A DNA stretch of 64,000 bases. Source: Candidatus Polarisedimenticolaceae bacterium. GTDB taxonomy: Bacteria > Acidobacteriota > Polarisedimenticolia > Polarisedimenticolales > DASRJG01. Shown one piece after another: positions 17,961-28,432 of this stretch. Under the pieces are notes generated by a model. That model was not told where the DNA came from, did no database searches, and saw only the letters and a list, made by a program, of their open reading frames with translations. The stretch is from assembly GCA_036275915.1 (NCBI GenBank), contig DASUCV010000022.1, positions 310,001 through 374,000 on the forward strand. Reading direction: 5' to 3'. Position 1 is the first letter of the stretch, and every line of letters begins with the position of its first letter. A program made the translations under genes and the position numbers.

Positions 17961-18956
17961 TCAGAACTGGGGCGCGGCCGGGACCGGGCTCGGACCGTTG
18001 CGATCGCGCCATGCCGCCGGCGAGACACCGACCATGCGTTTGAACGCGCGACTGAACGCCGCCTCCGAGTCGTAGCCCACTCCGAACGCCGCTTCGAGCA
18101 CCTTCGCCCCGCCCGCCAGCATGCCCGCCGCGATCTGCATCCTCCACTGCGCCAGGTATTGCATCGGTGGCTGGCCGACGAGCTGCGTGAACCGCTCGGC
18201 GAGCGCCGATCGCGACAGACCGACCTCGTGCGCGAGATCCTCGAGCGTCCACGCGTGCTTCGGCTTCTCGTGAAGGAGGGAGAGCGCGCGTCCAACGTTC
18301 GCGTCGCGGAGCCCCGCGACCCACCCCGTCTGCTCGCCGCCGGCGCCCTCGAGATGACGGCGCAGCGCTTCGACGAACATCAGCTCGCTCAAGCGCCCGA
18401 GGATCGACTGCCCGCCCGCGCGCTTGTTCCGCGATTCGGTGAGCGCGAGATCGACGAACCGCGTCAGCCACCCCGGGCTCGCGCCGTCACGATCGCGGAT
18501 CACGAGCACGCGCGGGAGCGCCGCGATCAACGGGTTGAACGGCCGCGCGTCGTACCCGAGATAACCGCAGACCAAGCGTGTCGGGCGAGGGCCGCTCTCC
18601 CCCGAGGTGACCGCGATCGGAAGCTGGCCGTCCCGGGGAGGCGCGTACTTCGCCGGGTCCGCCGGGCGCCGCATCCCCGGCGCGCTCGACATGACGTGCG
18701 CGTCGCCCTGGGGAAACACGATCACCGAGCCTGCTTCGAGCCACACCGGCTGGGTCCCCACGATGCCTGCCCAGCACCCGCCTTCGCTGACGACGTGGTA
18801 CGGGACGAGATGCTCGGCGCCCGGCAGGACGTTGTCGACGATCTCGCTTCCCGCGGGCGTCTCCTCGACCCAGGGCTCGTGGCAGGTCACATCGAAGAAC
18901 ACCGCCCCCTTGAGGCGGACGGTACCGAGCACGTCGGAGAGCACGTCGATGGCCAT
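17961..18956 (-). CDS. AraC-family regulator with cupin sensor domain
   Basis: A 331-residue transcription factor. Residues ~1-200 form a cupin of the AraC-associated type (FPQGDAHVMSS in the barrel). Residues ~225-325 carry two helix-turn-helix motifs, the first in LEDLAHEVGLSRSALAERF and the second around VGYDSEAAFSRAFKRMVG. It diverges from the sulfite-oxidase-like gene with only 24 bp between starts, so that gene is the most likely target. The ligand is unknown; related proteins often control oxidoreductase or detoxification genes. Confidence 0.9.
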   Translation of the reverse strand: MAIDVLSDVLGTVRLKGAVFFDVTCHEPWVEETPAGSEIVDNVLPGAEHLVPYHVVSEGGCWAGIVGTQPVWLEAGSVIVFPQGDAHVMSSAPGMRRPADPAKYAPPRDGQLPIAVTSGESGPRPTRLVCGYLGYDARPFNPLIAALPRVLVIRDRDGASPGWLTRFVDLALTESRNKRAGGQSILGRLSELMFVEALRRHLEGAGGEQTGWVAGLRDANVGRALSLLHEKPKHAWTLEDLAHEVGLSRSALAERFTQLVGQPPMQYLAQWRMQIAAGMLAGGAKVLEAAFGVGYDSEAAFSRAFKRMVGVSPAAWRDRNGPSPVPAAPQF

Positions 18957-18980
18957 GACCGCCGAAGTGTAGACTCACCC

Positions 18981-19578
<598 letters not shown>

Positions 19579-19607
<29 letters not shown>

Positions 19608-19983
19608 CGAGGGCGATGAGCGCGGCGAGGATCACGATCTTCTTGAACGACAGCGTGGGCTCGGCGCGCACCTGTCCGACGGAGGACACCGCCTCCGGGT
19701 TCGCCGACTGCGCCTTCTTCAAGGTCATGAGCGTGAGCCCGTCGAGGATGGCACGCATCGGCGCGGGGAGGTCGTTCGGGGCGTAGGTGTGCCCGTTGAC
19801 CGTGATCTGCGTGGTCGCGGTGGCCGAAGCACCGGGCCCGAGCGCCTTCTCGATCGCGGCGCGAGCCTCCGGGGGAACCTGGTCGAGGCTCTCGTACTCC
19901 TGGCCGTTGACCACGATCTTTTTGTGGACGACGACATTCTTCTCAAGCTCGAAGTTCACGGTGCGCAATATGGGTTCCGGCAC
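19579..19983 (-). CDS. small hypothetical protein with C-terminal membrane helix
   Basis: A 134-residue protein with no recognised family. It contains two similar segments, VVVHKKIVVNGQEYESLDQVPPE and TTQITVNGHTYAPNDLPAPM, each an I-x-V-N-G-x-x-Y strand pattern followed by a Pro-rich turn, so it may hold an internal duplication. The last ~20 residues are a single hydrophobic helix followed by two charged or polar residues, suggesting a tail anchor in the inner membrane. The start is GTG without an obvious ribosome-binding site; a downstream GTG in the same frame is possible. It overlaps the 3' end of the Mo-enzyme gene by 29 bp. Confidence 0.6.
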
Positions 19984-20154
19984 CTAGATCGGCCACGTGC
20001 GACCTCGGCCCGGAGAATGCCGGGATGCTGAGCTTCGCCCCGGGACACCTAAACCCGAGTACGTCCCGTGGAGTCGGATCGAAAGGGTTCAATTCGAGGC
20101 TTTTAGGGAGTAGGATCTCTCACCGAACTTGGGCTCAACCAAAGGGAGACAACG

Positions 20155-20859
20155 ATGCGTCCGATGCGCCACCCTCGAACGATGAAGCTGCTCCTCGCTC
20201 TCGGATCTGTTCTCGTCTTCATGTCTGCCGTGCCTCGAGCCGCCGCCGCGGACGATAGCGATCGCGAGCACCGGTGGCAGTTCTCGGTGCCGGTCACCTT
20301 CACGTCCGGGTCTTCCTACGACTCCCAGGAAGGGACGAGCGTCGACGTCGACAAGGACGTGGGCTTCGGCTTCGGCTTCGGCTACAACTTCAGCAAGAAG
20401 CTCATGTTCGGCGTCGATTTCACCTGGATCAACGCCAACTACAACGCGCACGTCGTCACCGATGCCAACGGCGACGGGAGGCCGGACAGCAGCATCGACG
20501 TCGCCGGCACGCTCGACGCGGCCAACCTCCAGTTCGTGGCGCAGTACAACATCCTCTCCGGCCGCATCACGCCGTTCCTCCGCGGGAGCATCGGGTGGAC
20601 GTGGATCGACTCGAACATCCCGTCGGGGCCGGTGCAGGGCGGGTGCTGGTGGGATCCGTGGTACGGCTACATCTGCAACACCTGGCAGCCGACCTTTTCG
20701 GACAGTGAGTTCGCGTACGGGGTCGCCGCCGGCGTCCGGGCCGAGCTGGGCGACCGGTTCTTCCTCGAGGCGAGCTACAACATTCTCTGGATCGACTTCA
20801 GCAAAGCGGGCACGCAAGACTTCGACGGTGTCCGCTTGAACATGGGCTGGACGTTCTAG
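20155..20859 (+). CDS. outer-membrane beta-barrel protein
   Basis: A 234-residue protein with a signal peptide (~1-32, ending AAAADD). It has alternating amphipathic strands such as GFGFGFGYNFSKKLMFGVDFTW and FFLEASYNILWIDFSK, and a C-terminal strand LNMGWTF ending in Phe, the usual signal for outer-membrane assembly. This fits a small eight-stranded OmpW/OmpA-like barrel. Four Cys residues lie close together in GGCWW...YICN and may form a disulfide in a loop. A GGGAG ribosome-binding site precedes the ATG. The ligand or transport role is unknown. Confidence 0.82.
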   Translation: MRPMRHPRTMKLLLALGSVLVFMSAVPRAAAADDSDREHRWQFSVPVTFTSGSSYDSQEGTSVDVDKDVGFGFGFGYNFSKKLMFGVDFTWINANYNAHVVTDANGDGRPDSSIDVAGTLDAANLQFVAQYNILSGRITPFLRGSIGWTWIDSNIPSGPVQGGCWWDPWYGYICNTWQPTFSDSEFAYGVAAGVRAELGDRFFLEASYNILWIDFSKAGTQDFDGVRLNMGWTF

Positions 20860-21548
20860 GCGGGAATCTCGTAGAGCGACGCCGCCGCGCGGACCCACCC
20901 ACGGTCGAGCGCGATGACGTCCAGGTGCAGCGAAGACCAGTCGGCGAGGAGGAGGCGCTCCTCCCCCTCGCCGTCATAGGTCTTGATGTAGGCCCGGCAC
21001 GCTTCGCACCGATCGATGCGGAGCCCGTTCTCCCCTTCGACTTTCAGCGTCGCGAGCTCGTGGGCGTCGTGCTCGCAGAACGGGCACTCGGTCCGCCGGA
21101 AGCGCCAGCGCGAACCGCATCGGCCGCAGCAGAGGAAGCGCCGGCGGCCGGGATCGTTGCCCACGAGCTGGGCCATCGCCGGGGGCGATCCGCACAGCGG
21201 GCAATAGGGGCGTAGCCAGCGCTCGTCGTCGCCGCGCCAGGCCTCGAACGACCGGACGACCGGGGCGAGATAGCGGGCGGCGGTGCGCCAGCCGAGATGG
21301 CGCGTGTGCCCCGGGCTCGCGCCGATCAGCGTGGCGGTCAGCGCCTCGAGAGGCTTCAGGTCGACCGTCACCGACGTGCTCGCCAGCACCGGGACGCCCG
21401 CGTCGAGATCGTCCGCGTACGCATCCCACGCGGGGATCGCCGGCGCCGCCCATGAGAGGCCGCTCAGGATCTCGTCGATCCCGGCCTCGAACCGCGCGAC
21501 GCTCTCGAGATACCGGTGGCGCTCGACCCAGCCCTCGCTACCCGGCAT
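20856..21548 (-). CDS. fdhE: formate dehydrogenase accessory protein FdhE
   Basis: A 230-residue protein with the C-terminal zinc/iron-binding Cys pairs of FdhE: CPLCGS, CCGRCGS, CPFCE and CEAC. FdhE is a cytoplasmic factor required for activity of respiratory formate dehydrogenases. It is shorter than the ~309-residue E. coli protein, mainly at the N-terminus. It is the last gene of the fdnG / Fe-S-NrfD / fdhE unit and overlaps the preceding gene by 11 bp. Its stop overlaps the stop of the outer-membrane protein gene. Confidence 0.92.
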   Translation of the reverse strand: MPGSEGWVERHRYLESVARFEAGIDEILSGLSWAAPAIPAWDAYADDLDAGVPVLASTSVTVDLKPLEALTATLIGASPGHTRHLGWRTAARYLAPVVRSFEAWRGDDERWLRPYCPLCGSPPAMAQLVGNDPGRRRFLCCGRCGSRWRFRRTECPFCEHDAHELATLKVEGENGLRIDRCEACRAYIKTYDGEGEERLLLADWSSLHLDVIALDRGWVRAAASLYEIPA

Positions 21549-23706
21549 GGACGTCTTGCTTGGGGAGCACCGGCAGGTAGCGGACGCCGAGCGCGAACAG
21601 GAAAACCGTGGCGGCGATGAGTCCCGCCGAGACCCCCCATTCCACGACCGACGGGGTGTAGCTCTGCGGCGCGACGTTCGGCATCGGCCCGTCGAGGGTC
21701 ATCGCGGTGACGACGACGTTGATGCGGTTGAACGCGATCCCGCAGGCGGCGAGCGCCGCGCCGGCACCGAGGATGCCCGGGCGGAGGCGCAGCGACCGGC
21801 GGGACAGGAGGACGAGCGGGACGATCCCGCCGAGGACGATCTCCGCCGCGAAGAGGGCGCCGAGCCCGCCGCGGAAGGCGCCGCCCAGGCGCTGGCGCAG
21901 CGCCATGTCGCCGAGGCGGAAGGCGAGATAGACGAAGAGCGCCCAGAACGCGATCTGGCCCATCGAGGCGAGCGGCGCGATCGGCAGCGTGCGGCGCCAC
22001 ACGCGGGCGATCGCCATCTCGATGAGGATGACGAGCGACGCTCCCGCGGCGATCGACGACAGGAAGAAGGAGACCGGCATGACCGGCGACCACCACTGGG
22101 GCGCGAGCTGGTCGGGCATGAGCAGGAAGAGCGACCCGAGCGAGCTCTGGTGCATCGTCGAGAGCGTTACCGCCGCGATCGCGAGGATTACCGGCTCGAA
22201 GTGCCCTTCGCGTGGCCGGAACCGCCAGGCGAGGAACGCGAAGATCGCCGCGGTCAGGGCGGCGTAGACGACGTTGCGCGAGAGCATGAACACGAACAGG
22301 GTGACGGCGAACGCGACCCAGACGCCGGACCAGCGGCTCCAGAGCTCCATCGCGCGCGCGTTGCCCCGCCGCTCGAAGACGACGGGGAGGAACTCCCAGA
22401 GCAGGATCGTCACGTAGAGCCCGACGCACCACGAAACCTCGAACATCGCCGAGTGCTCGGGGGCCTGCAGCGCGAGTTGGTACGACTGCCATGGCAGGCC
22501 GAGATCGGCGACGAGCGTGACGGTGACGAACGAGTAGCTCAGCAGGCCGATGAGCACCGCGGTGCGCCCGAGCCCGTAGAGATCCTTCCTCTGGAAGACG
22601 TAGATGATGCCCGCGCTCGCGAAGGCGCCCGCCGCGGCGGCGATCCAGACGAGGTCGAAGACGATCCAGAGACCCCAGGGGAAGGTGTCGGACAGATGCG
22701 TGCTGCCTCCGAGGCCGAGCACGAACCGCGCGACGAACGAGACGGCCCCGAACAGCATGATCGCGAGCAGCAGCAGGTTCGCCGGCGTGAGCACCTTCCC
22801 GGGAACCGGCGCGAACTCGTGGTGGTGGGCGTCGCCGGCGACCGCCAGGGCGCGGCGCTTGAAGAACGAGAACGCGGCACCGAGCAGGGCGCCGACCGCC
22901 ATCACCGCCGGCGGGACCGCGCCGAGCGCGAGCTTCGTGCGCGCCGGATAGGCTTCGGTCCCGACGTCGGGAAAGCCGAGCTTGGCGAACGGCACGCGCG
23001 ACAGGTAGAGGACGGTCGTGCCTCCGGCCTCGTGCTCGCCGTAGATGTGGTCGACGTAGCGGTCCGGCTTGGCGGCGATGCGCCGGCGCGCCTCGGCGAG
23101 CATCTCGTCCCGCTCGCCGAAACGGAGCGCGTCCGCCGGGCACGCCTTCACGCACGCCGGGGTCGCGATCGTGCTCGAGTAGCGGTCGCGCTCGCCGTCG
23201 TCGAGAGCTTGGTCGTTCCGCGCCAAGGGGAGCGGCTGGTCGGTCCGGTCGGCGCAGTGCGTGCACTTGTGGATCTTCGGCTTGAGCGTGTTCCAGTCGG
23301 CGGTCGGCACCTCCCACGGGCACGCGAGCATGCAGTAGCGGCAGCCGATGCAGAGGGCCGGGTCGTAGACGACCGGGCCGTCCTCGCGCCGCGAGAGCGC
23401 GGTCGTCGGACAGGCCGACGCGCACGCCGGCTCGAGGCAGTGGAGGCAGCGGCGCATCGCGAAGGCGTAGTCGACGCCCCCGTCGGCCTTCTCGTTCTCG
23501 ATCTCGTGGAACGAGATGAGCGTGTAGGTCTTGGCGCTCAAGGTCGCGGGGTTCTGGAACCCGAGATCGTCCTGCATCTCGGTGATCTCGCCGTCGCGGT
23601 CGTTCCACTGCTTGCAGGCCACCTGGCAGGCGCGGCATCCGATGCAATTGTTGATGTCGACGAGGGTCGTCTTGATCGGGACTCGGGCGCCGCCGGGCTC
23701 GCTCAT
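21538..23706 (-). CDS. formate dehydrogenase Fe-S subunit fused to NrfD-type membrane subunit
   Basis: A 722-residue fusion. Residues ~1-265 are a four-cluster ferredoxin of the FdnH/HybA type, with Cys groups NCIGCRACQVAC, RCLHCLEPACASAC, LCIGCRYCMLAC and HKCTHC...PACVKAC. Residues ~285-715 are an NrfD/HybB-like quinone-interacting membrane protein with about ten helices. The two parts are usually separate genes. The protein should carry electrons from the Sec-containing catalytic subunit to the quinone pool. No Tat signal is visible, so export probably relies on the catalytic subunit. The ATG overlaps the fdnG stop (ATGA), so the subunits are translationally coupled. Confidence 0.92.
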   Translation of the reverse strand: MSEPGGARVPIKTTLVDINNCIGCRACQVACKQWNDRDGEITEMQDDLGFQNPATLSAKTYTLISFHEIENEKADGGVDYAFAMRRCLHCLEPACASACPTTALSRREDGPVVYDPALCIGCRYCMLACPWEVPTADWNTLKPKIHKCTHCADRTDQPLPLARNDQALDDGERDRYSSTIATPACVKACPADALRFGERDEMLAEARRRIAAKPDRYVDHIYGEHEAGGTTVLYLSRVPFAKLGFPDVGTEAYPARTKLALGAVPPAVMAVGALLGAAFSFFKRRALAVAGDAHHHEFAPVPGKVLTPANLLLLAIMLFGAVSFVARFVLGLGGSTHLSDTFPWGLWIVFDLVWIAAAAGAFASAGIIYVFQRKDLYGLGRTAVLIGLLSYSFVTVTLVADLGLPWQSYQLALQAPEHSAMFEVSWCVGLYVTILLWEFLPVVFERRGNARAMELWSRWSGVWVAFAVTLFVFMLSRNVVYAALTAAIFAFLAWRFRPREGHFEPVILAIAAVTLSTMHQSSLGSLFLLMPDQLAPQWWSPVMPVSFFLSSIAAGASLVILIEMAIARVWRRTLPIAPLASMGQIAFWALFVYLAFRLGDMALRQRLGGAFRGGLGALFAAEIVLGGIVPLVLLSRRSLRLRPGILGAGAALAACGIAFNRINVVVTAMTLDGPMPNVAPQSYTPSVVEWGVSAGLIAATVFLFALGVRYLPVLPKQDVHAG

Positions 23707-26700
23707 GTGCGTCCTCGCGGCGCGGACGACGGCGGCACGCGACCGCGCAGCTTGACCACGTTGACGAGGCATGCCTTCGTTTCCTGCGTGCCCGCGCCGG
23801 GATCCGCCGCGTCGATCGTCAGGTGATTGACGCTGGCGCCCTTCGACAGACCCGCGTAGCCCCAGTTGTAGGGCATCCACACGATCGTCACCTCGCGGCC
23901 GCCGGCCTGCAGCGACTTCATGCGGGGGGTGACGAGCGCCTTCACCTCGAGCTCACCGCGCGCGGAGCTGACCCTCACCCAGTCACCGGACTCGATACCG
24001 AGCGTCTTCGCGAGCGCGAGAGGCATCTCGAGCATCGGTTCCGGAACCAGCTCGTTGAGCCACGGGATGTTGCGGGTGGTCGATCCGCCGCACCAGTGCT
24101 CCGCCACCGTCGAGGTCATGAGCACGTAGGGAAAGTCTTTCACGGTGCCGATCGGCTGATGGGAGGGCACGCGCGGGTACTTGAGGAGCGGGTTCGATTG
24201 CACCCGGGGGTGGAGGATATTCTCGACCGGGCTCTCGACCGGCTCGTACATCTCCGGCAACGGGCCGTCCTTGGGGACATACGCGACGTCGCGCGGGTAG
24301 CCGGGGTGCTTGGTGTCCGGGTCGGAATAGACCGCCGCGAACAGGCGCCCGACCCCCTCGGCGCCGAGGTGGAACGCGCGCTGACCGTTCGGCGTGTCCG
24401 GACCGTCGGTGGGGACCGGGACGTCCGGCACGTCGTAGCCGGTCCAGCGCTTCGCCTGTGCGTCCCACCAGACGATCGGCTTCGAGTTCGCGTAGGGCTT
24501 GCCGTTCCTGTCGCACGACGCGCGGTTGTAAAGGATCCGCATGTTGTTGGGCCACGTCCACGCGAACCCCGGGAAGAGGCCGAGTCCCCCGGGATCGGTG
24601 CGCGAGTCGCGGCGCTTGGACAGGTTGACGTTCCCCGCAAAAACTCCGGCGTAGATCCAGGCGCCCGACGACGTCGAGCCGTCGGACTGGAGATCGGAGA
24701 CCTTCGTGATGAGGTCGCCGGCCTTCAGCCCCTTCTCGGGGATGTCCTTGAGGGCGTAGCCGTTGATCTCGCGGAGCACGTCCTCGGCGGTGGTGTAGGT
24801 CCAGAACGCATTCTTGATGATGTCGTCCTTCGGATCCTTCGAATCGTGCACGAGATCGCGCACGCGGCGGAAGATCCGGTCGACGATCTCCCCGTCGGGC
24901 CGCGCCTGCCCCGGTGGCTTCACCGACGCGTGCCGCCACTGCACCATGCCGCCCGAGTTGCTGATCGTGCCGTTCTTCTCCATGAAGAACGCCGCGGGCA
25001 GGAGGAGGACCTCCGTCTGGATCGACTTCGGATCGACGCCTGGGCGGCGCCAGAACGTCGCCGTCTCCGTCTCCCAGATCTCCTGGACGACGAGCATGTC
25101 GAGCTTCGCCAACCCGTCGAACAGCAGGTTGAGATTGGGCACCGTGACCGCGGGGTTCTGCCCGATGACCCAGAGCATCTTCACCTTGCCGGCGAGCGCG
25201 TCCTCGAAGATCGAGAGGGTCCCGTAGTCCTTGGCGGCGCTCCGCTTCGGCAGCCACCCGTAGCCGTAGTCGTTGTCCTTCGTCGCCGCGTCGCCGAAGA
25301 ACGCCTTCAGCGTGTTGACGAGGTACCGGCTGTCCGCGATCCCGTTCTTCTTCACGTAATCGAAGATCGTCGGCTCGGTATGCGCGGGTGAGTTCAGGTA
25401 GCCGGGCATGTAGTTGTTGAGCACGCCCATGTCGCACGCGCCCTGGACGTTGGGCTCGCCGCGGAGGGCGTTCACCCCGCTCCCCGGCTTGCCGACGTTG
25501 CCGAGCAGGAGCTGAAGGATCGTGAAGGCGCGGATCCCCTGGACGCCGGTCGTGTGCTGGGTCATGCCGAGGGCATAAAGGATCGAGCCGGGCCGGTTCG
25601 CGGCCATCGTCTCGGCGATCTTCTTGATCTGCGCCGCGGGGACGCCGGTGATGCGCTCGCCCATGTCGAGCGTGTAGCGGGAGACGAACGTCTTGAGGCG
25701 TGTGAAGACGCAGTGCGGGTCGTCCAGGCTCTTGGCGACGCGCGGCTTCCCGGCGCCGTCGAGCTGGTAGCCCCAGCTCTTCGTGTCGTACTTACGGTGC
25801 TCCTCGTCGTACCCGCTGAACACGCCCTCGTGGAAGCCGAACGCCTCGTCGCTCAGATAGAGCGCGTTCGTGTGCGCGAGCACGTAGTCCTCGTCATAGA
25901 GCCCGTTCTCGAGGACGTGATGGATCATCGTGTTGAGGAACGCCGCGTCGGTGCCCGGTCGGATCCGCGCGTAGATGTCGGCGGTGGCGGACGTGCGGGT
26001 GAAGCGCGGATCGACGTGGATGATGACCGCGCCGTTCTCCTGCGCCTTACGGATCCACTTGAACGCCATCGGGTGGTTTTCCGCGACGTTGCTTCCTTCC
26101 ACGAGGATCGCCTTGCAGTGCTGCAGGTCGATCCAGTGGTTCGTCATCGCGCCCCGTCCAAAGGAGGCCCCCAGACCGGGGACCGTGGGACTGTGTCAAA
26201 GGCGGGCCTGGTGCTCGACGTACGGCCACCCCATGAGCCGCGCCGCTTTCTGGAAGAGGTAGCACTCTTCGTTCGTGTTCTGCGCGCCGCCCATGAAGGC
26301 GATCGCGTCGGTCCGGTTGACCGTCACGTCCTTGTCGCCGAGCTTCTCCGTCGCGATCCAGGTCTCGTCGCGGACGGTCTTGATCTTCCGTGCGACCTTG
26401 TCGACCGCTTGCTCCCAGGTCAGCTCTTCCCAGTGGTCGCTCCCCGGGGCGCGGTAGAGCGGGGTCTTCGCGCGCTTCGGCGAGGCGTGCGTCGCGAACA
26501 TCGAGATCCCTTTGACGCACAGCGATCCGCGGTTGACGATGTGGTCGTAGTCGCCTTCCATTGAGATCAGCTCGCCGTCGCGGACCGAGGCGATCATCCC
26601 GCAGCCGCACGAGCAAAAGTTGCACGACGTCGTGAACTCCCGGATGTTCGCGAGCTTTTGCGTCGCAACCGCGGCGCGGACCTCGGAAACGTCGAGCAAA

Positions 26701-26771
26701 CCGCCGAGGGCGAGCCCTGCGCCACTGCCCACCGTGAGCTTGAGGAGATCCCGGCGGGTGATCTCGGTCAT
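23703..26771 (-). CDS. fdnG: formate dehydrogenase catalytic subunit, selenocysteine-containing
   Basis: One gene of 1023 codons (1022 residues) read through an in-frame UGA at 26196-26198 as selenocysteine 192. The context is HQARL-U-HSPTV, followed by FGRGAMTNHW, the exact position of Sec196 in E. coli FdnG. A bSECIS hairpin follows. The N-terminus has a Tat signal (TRRDLLKL) and then the [4Fe-4S] motif CNFCSCGCG...SLC. The rest is the molybdopterin/MGD domain, ending with the dinucleotide-binding segment near 23740-24120. It oxidises formate at the periplasmic face and passes electrons to the fused Fe-S/NrfD subunit. Conventional gene calling would split it into two false genes. An alternative ATG lies at 26807. 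Confidence 0.94.
26166..26198 (-). promoter_or_regulatory. UGA codon plus bSECIS hairpin for selenocysteine insertion
   Basis: On the minus strand the UGA is at 26198-26196. A perfect 7-bp stem (GGUCCCC pairing with GGGGGCC, one G-U pair) spans 26184-26178 and 26172-26166, and closes a GGUCU loop at 26177-26173. The loop begins 21 nt after the U of UGA, the same offset as in E. coli fdhF, and GGUCU is the loop bound by SelB. Decoding needs selA, selB, selC and selD, which are not in this window. Confidence 0.93.
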
Positions 26772-26832
26772 GCCACCGCTTGTACGCCCGGCTCCAAAGG
26801 GTGTCAAGGCATGAGATCATGCGGTGGAGCAC

Positions 26833-27717
26833 ATGAGCGGCCGGGCGGATTCCACGAGCGAAGCGCGGATCATCGTCTTCGACGACGGAAGGCGAGAGGC
26901 CCGGTCGGACGATCTCGCCACCGAGGAGCCGCTCGAGATCCGGCTCCGCGCCGCATCCCGTAACGAGAACGACACATTGCCACTTCACGGCCCTCGAAGG
27001 CCGGCCCACCGCGCGGTGGCCGTCACCATGCGAACGCCGGGCGCCGATGCGGAGCTTGCCGCGGGGTTCCTCTACGGCGAAGGTGTCCTGCGCAAGGCCG
27101 AAGAAATCTCGGCCGTCGGGTATTGCGACGACCCTTCGGTCGACGAAGCGAAGCGGCTCAACATCGTGAACGTCGACCTCCTGACCGCCGAGCTTCCCGA
27201 TCTCGAGGCCTTGCACCGACATTTCCACGTGTCGAGCGCCTGCGGGGTCTGCGGCAAGACGAGCCTCGACGCATTGCGTCTCAACGCGCCGGCACCGATC
27301 GGTCCCGGCCCGGTCGTCCCTGCGGCGAGCCTCACCACGCTTCCGGAGAAGCTCCGATCGGAGCAGGGGATCTTTGCGACGACCGGAGGCCTTCATGCCG
27401 CCGGCCTGTTCGACGAGTCCGGCGAGCTGCTGGCCGTGCGCGAGGACGTCGGCCGGCACAATGCCGTCGACAAGCTCATCGGTTGGGCGTTCCTGTCGGG
27501 CCGCCTCCCGCTCTCGAACCACGTCCTGATGGTGAGCGGGAGAACGAGCTACGAGATCCTTCAGAAAGCGGTGATGGCAGGCGTCCCGATCGTGTGCGCG
27601 GTCTCGGCGCCGAGCACCCTCGCCGTGTCGGTCGCACGGGATTTCGGTGTCACGCTCATCGGCTTTCTCCGCGGCGGCCGGTTCAACGTCTACGCGGGTG
27701 CCGAACGCGTGGGCTAG
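26833..27717 (+). CDS. fdhD: formate dehydrogenase sulfurtransferase FdhD
   Basis: A 294-residue protein of the FdhD family, which transfers sulfur from IscS to the molybdenum cofactor before it enters formate dehydrogenase. The mobile Cys pair is C137-G-V-C140 in SSACGVCGK. The ATTGGLHAAGLF, REDVGRHNAVDKLIGW and SGRTSYEILQKA blocks are diagnostic. It diverges from fdnG with 61 bp between start codons. I prefer the ATG at 26833 because GGTGGAG lies just upstream; an in-frame GTG at 26824 is an alternative. It converges on the tetR gene with overlapping stop codons. Confidence 0.93.
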   Translation: MSGRADSTSEARIIVFDDGRREARSDDLATEEPLEIRLRAASRNENDTLPLHGPRRPAHRAVAVTMRTPGADAELAAGFLYGEGVLRKAEEISAVGYCDDPSVDEAKRLNIVNVDLLTAELPDLEALHRHFHVSSACGVCGKTSLDALRLNAPAPIGPGPVVPAASLTTLPEKLRSEQGIFATTGGLHAAGLFDESGELLAVREDVGRHNAVDKLIGWAFLSGRLPLSNHVLMVSGRTSYEILQKAVMAGVPIVCAVSAPSTLAVSVARDFGVTLIGFLRGGRFNVYAGAERVG

Positions 27718-28376
27718 CGGGACTCCACCTCGAGGTAGCTCAAGAACGCTCGCGTCAGCTCGCGCTTGAGCGTCGCGTCGTCCTTCGGCACGAGGTCCTT
27801 CCAGTCGGCGCCGCGGGTCGGGAGCACGACGACCTCGTAGAGCGTGCTGACCACCATCACGAGGCCGAGGGAGACCGCCATCCGTGGATTCGGATGGCCG
27901 ATGTCCTTGCGGTTCGCCATGAGGAGATCGACGACCCGCTCGAAGGAGCGAATCTCGAGCTTCGCCGCCTTCCGAATGAACTCGGTGTCGAGCCGCCCCA
28001 TCGTGAAATGCCGGAAGGCGCGAAGCAACGCCGCGTTGGCGCGATACGTGACGACCATCCCTCCCACGATCTGCTCGATGAAGACCTCGATCGGGATCTT
28101 CGCCGCCTTGACGGGGGTGAGGCCGGTCTTGAGGCGCTCGTCCTGCCGCTCGAGGATGCCGAGGATCGCCGCCTCGAGGAGCGCGTCCTTGTCGCGAAAG
28201 CGCCGGTAGACCGCCCCCGGTGTCAGCCCCGCGTGCGCGGCGATGCGCGGGATCGTCGTCCCCTCGACGCCGTGCTGGCCGAGAACCTCGGTGGCCGCCT
28301 TGAGCAGCTTCCGTAAGGATTCGCGGCTTCTCTCCTGCTGCGGCTCGAGGCTGGCGCTCTTCTTCGGCTTCGGCAT
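27714..28376 (-). CDS. TetR-family transcriptional regulator
   Basis: A 220-residue repressor. The N-terminal helix-turn-helix is in TTIPRIAAHAGLTPGAVYRRFRDKDALLEA (about residues 40-70), preceded by a basic arm. The C-terminal ligand-binding part has no recognisable specificity. It diverges from an MFS exporter gene with 94 bp between starts, and an imperfect palindrome lies in that gap. It therefore probably represses the exporter and itself until a small-molecule substrate binds. The longer open frame upstream of the ATG crosses this operator-like region and is unlikely to be coding. Confidence 0.9.
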   Translation of the reverse strand: MPKPKKSASLEPQQERSRESLRKLLKAATEVLGQHGVEGTTIPRIAAHAGLTPGAVYRRFRDKDALLEAAILGILERQDERLKTGLTPVKAAKIPIEVFIEQIVGGMVVTYRANAALLRAFRHFTMGRLDTEFIRKAAKLEIRSFERVVDLLMANRKDIGHPNPRMAVSLGLVMVVSTLYEVVVLPTRGADWKDLVPKDDATLKRELTRAFLSYLEVESR

Positions 28377-28432
28377 CGTTCCCCTTATACCGGGTCCCCC
28401 GGAAATATCGATTGACGGCGGTTGAATGTAAA

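Noticed and set aside
26148-26204. fdnG interpreted as a pseudogene or two separate genes
   Set aside because: The two halves are in the same frame, the UGA is at the known Sec position, and a canonical bSECIS follows.
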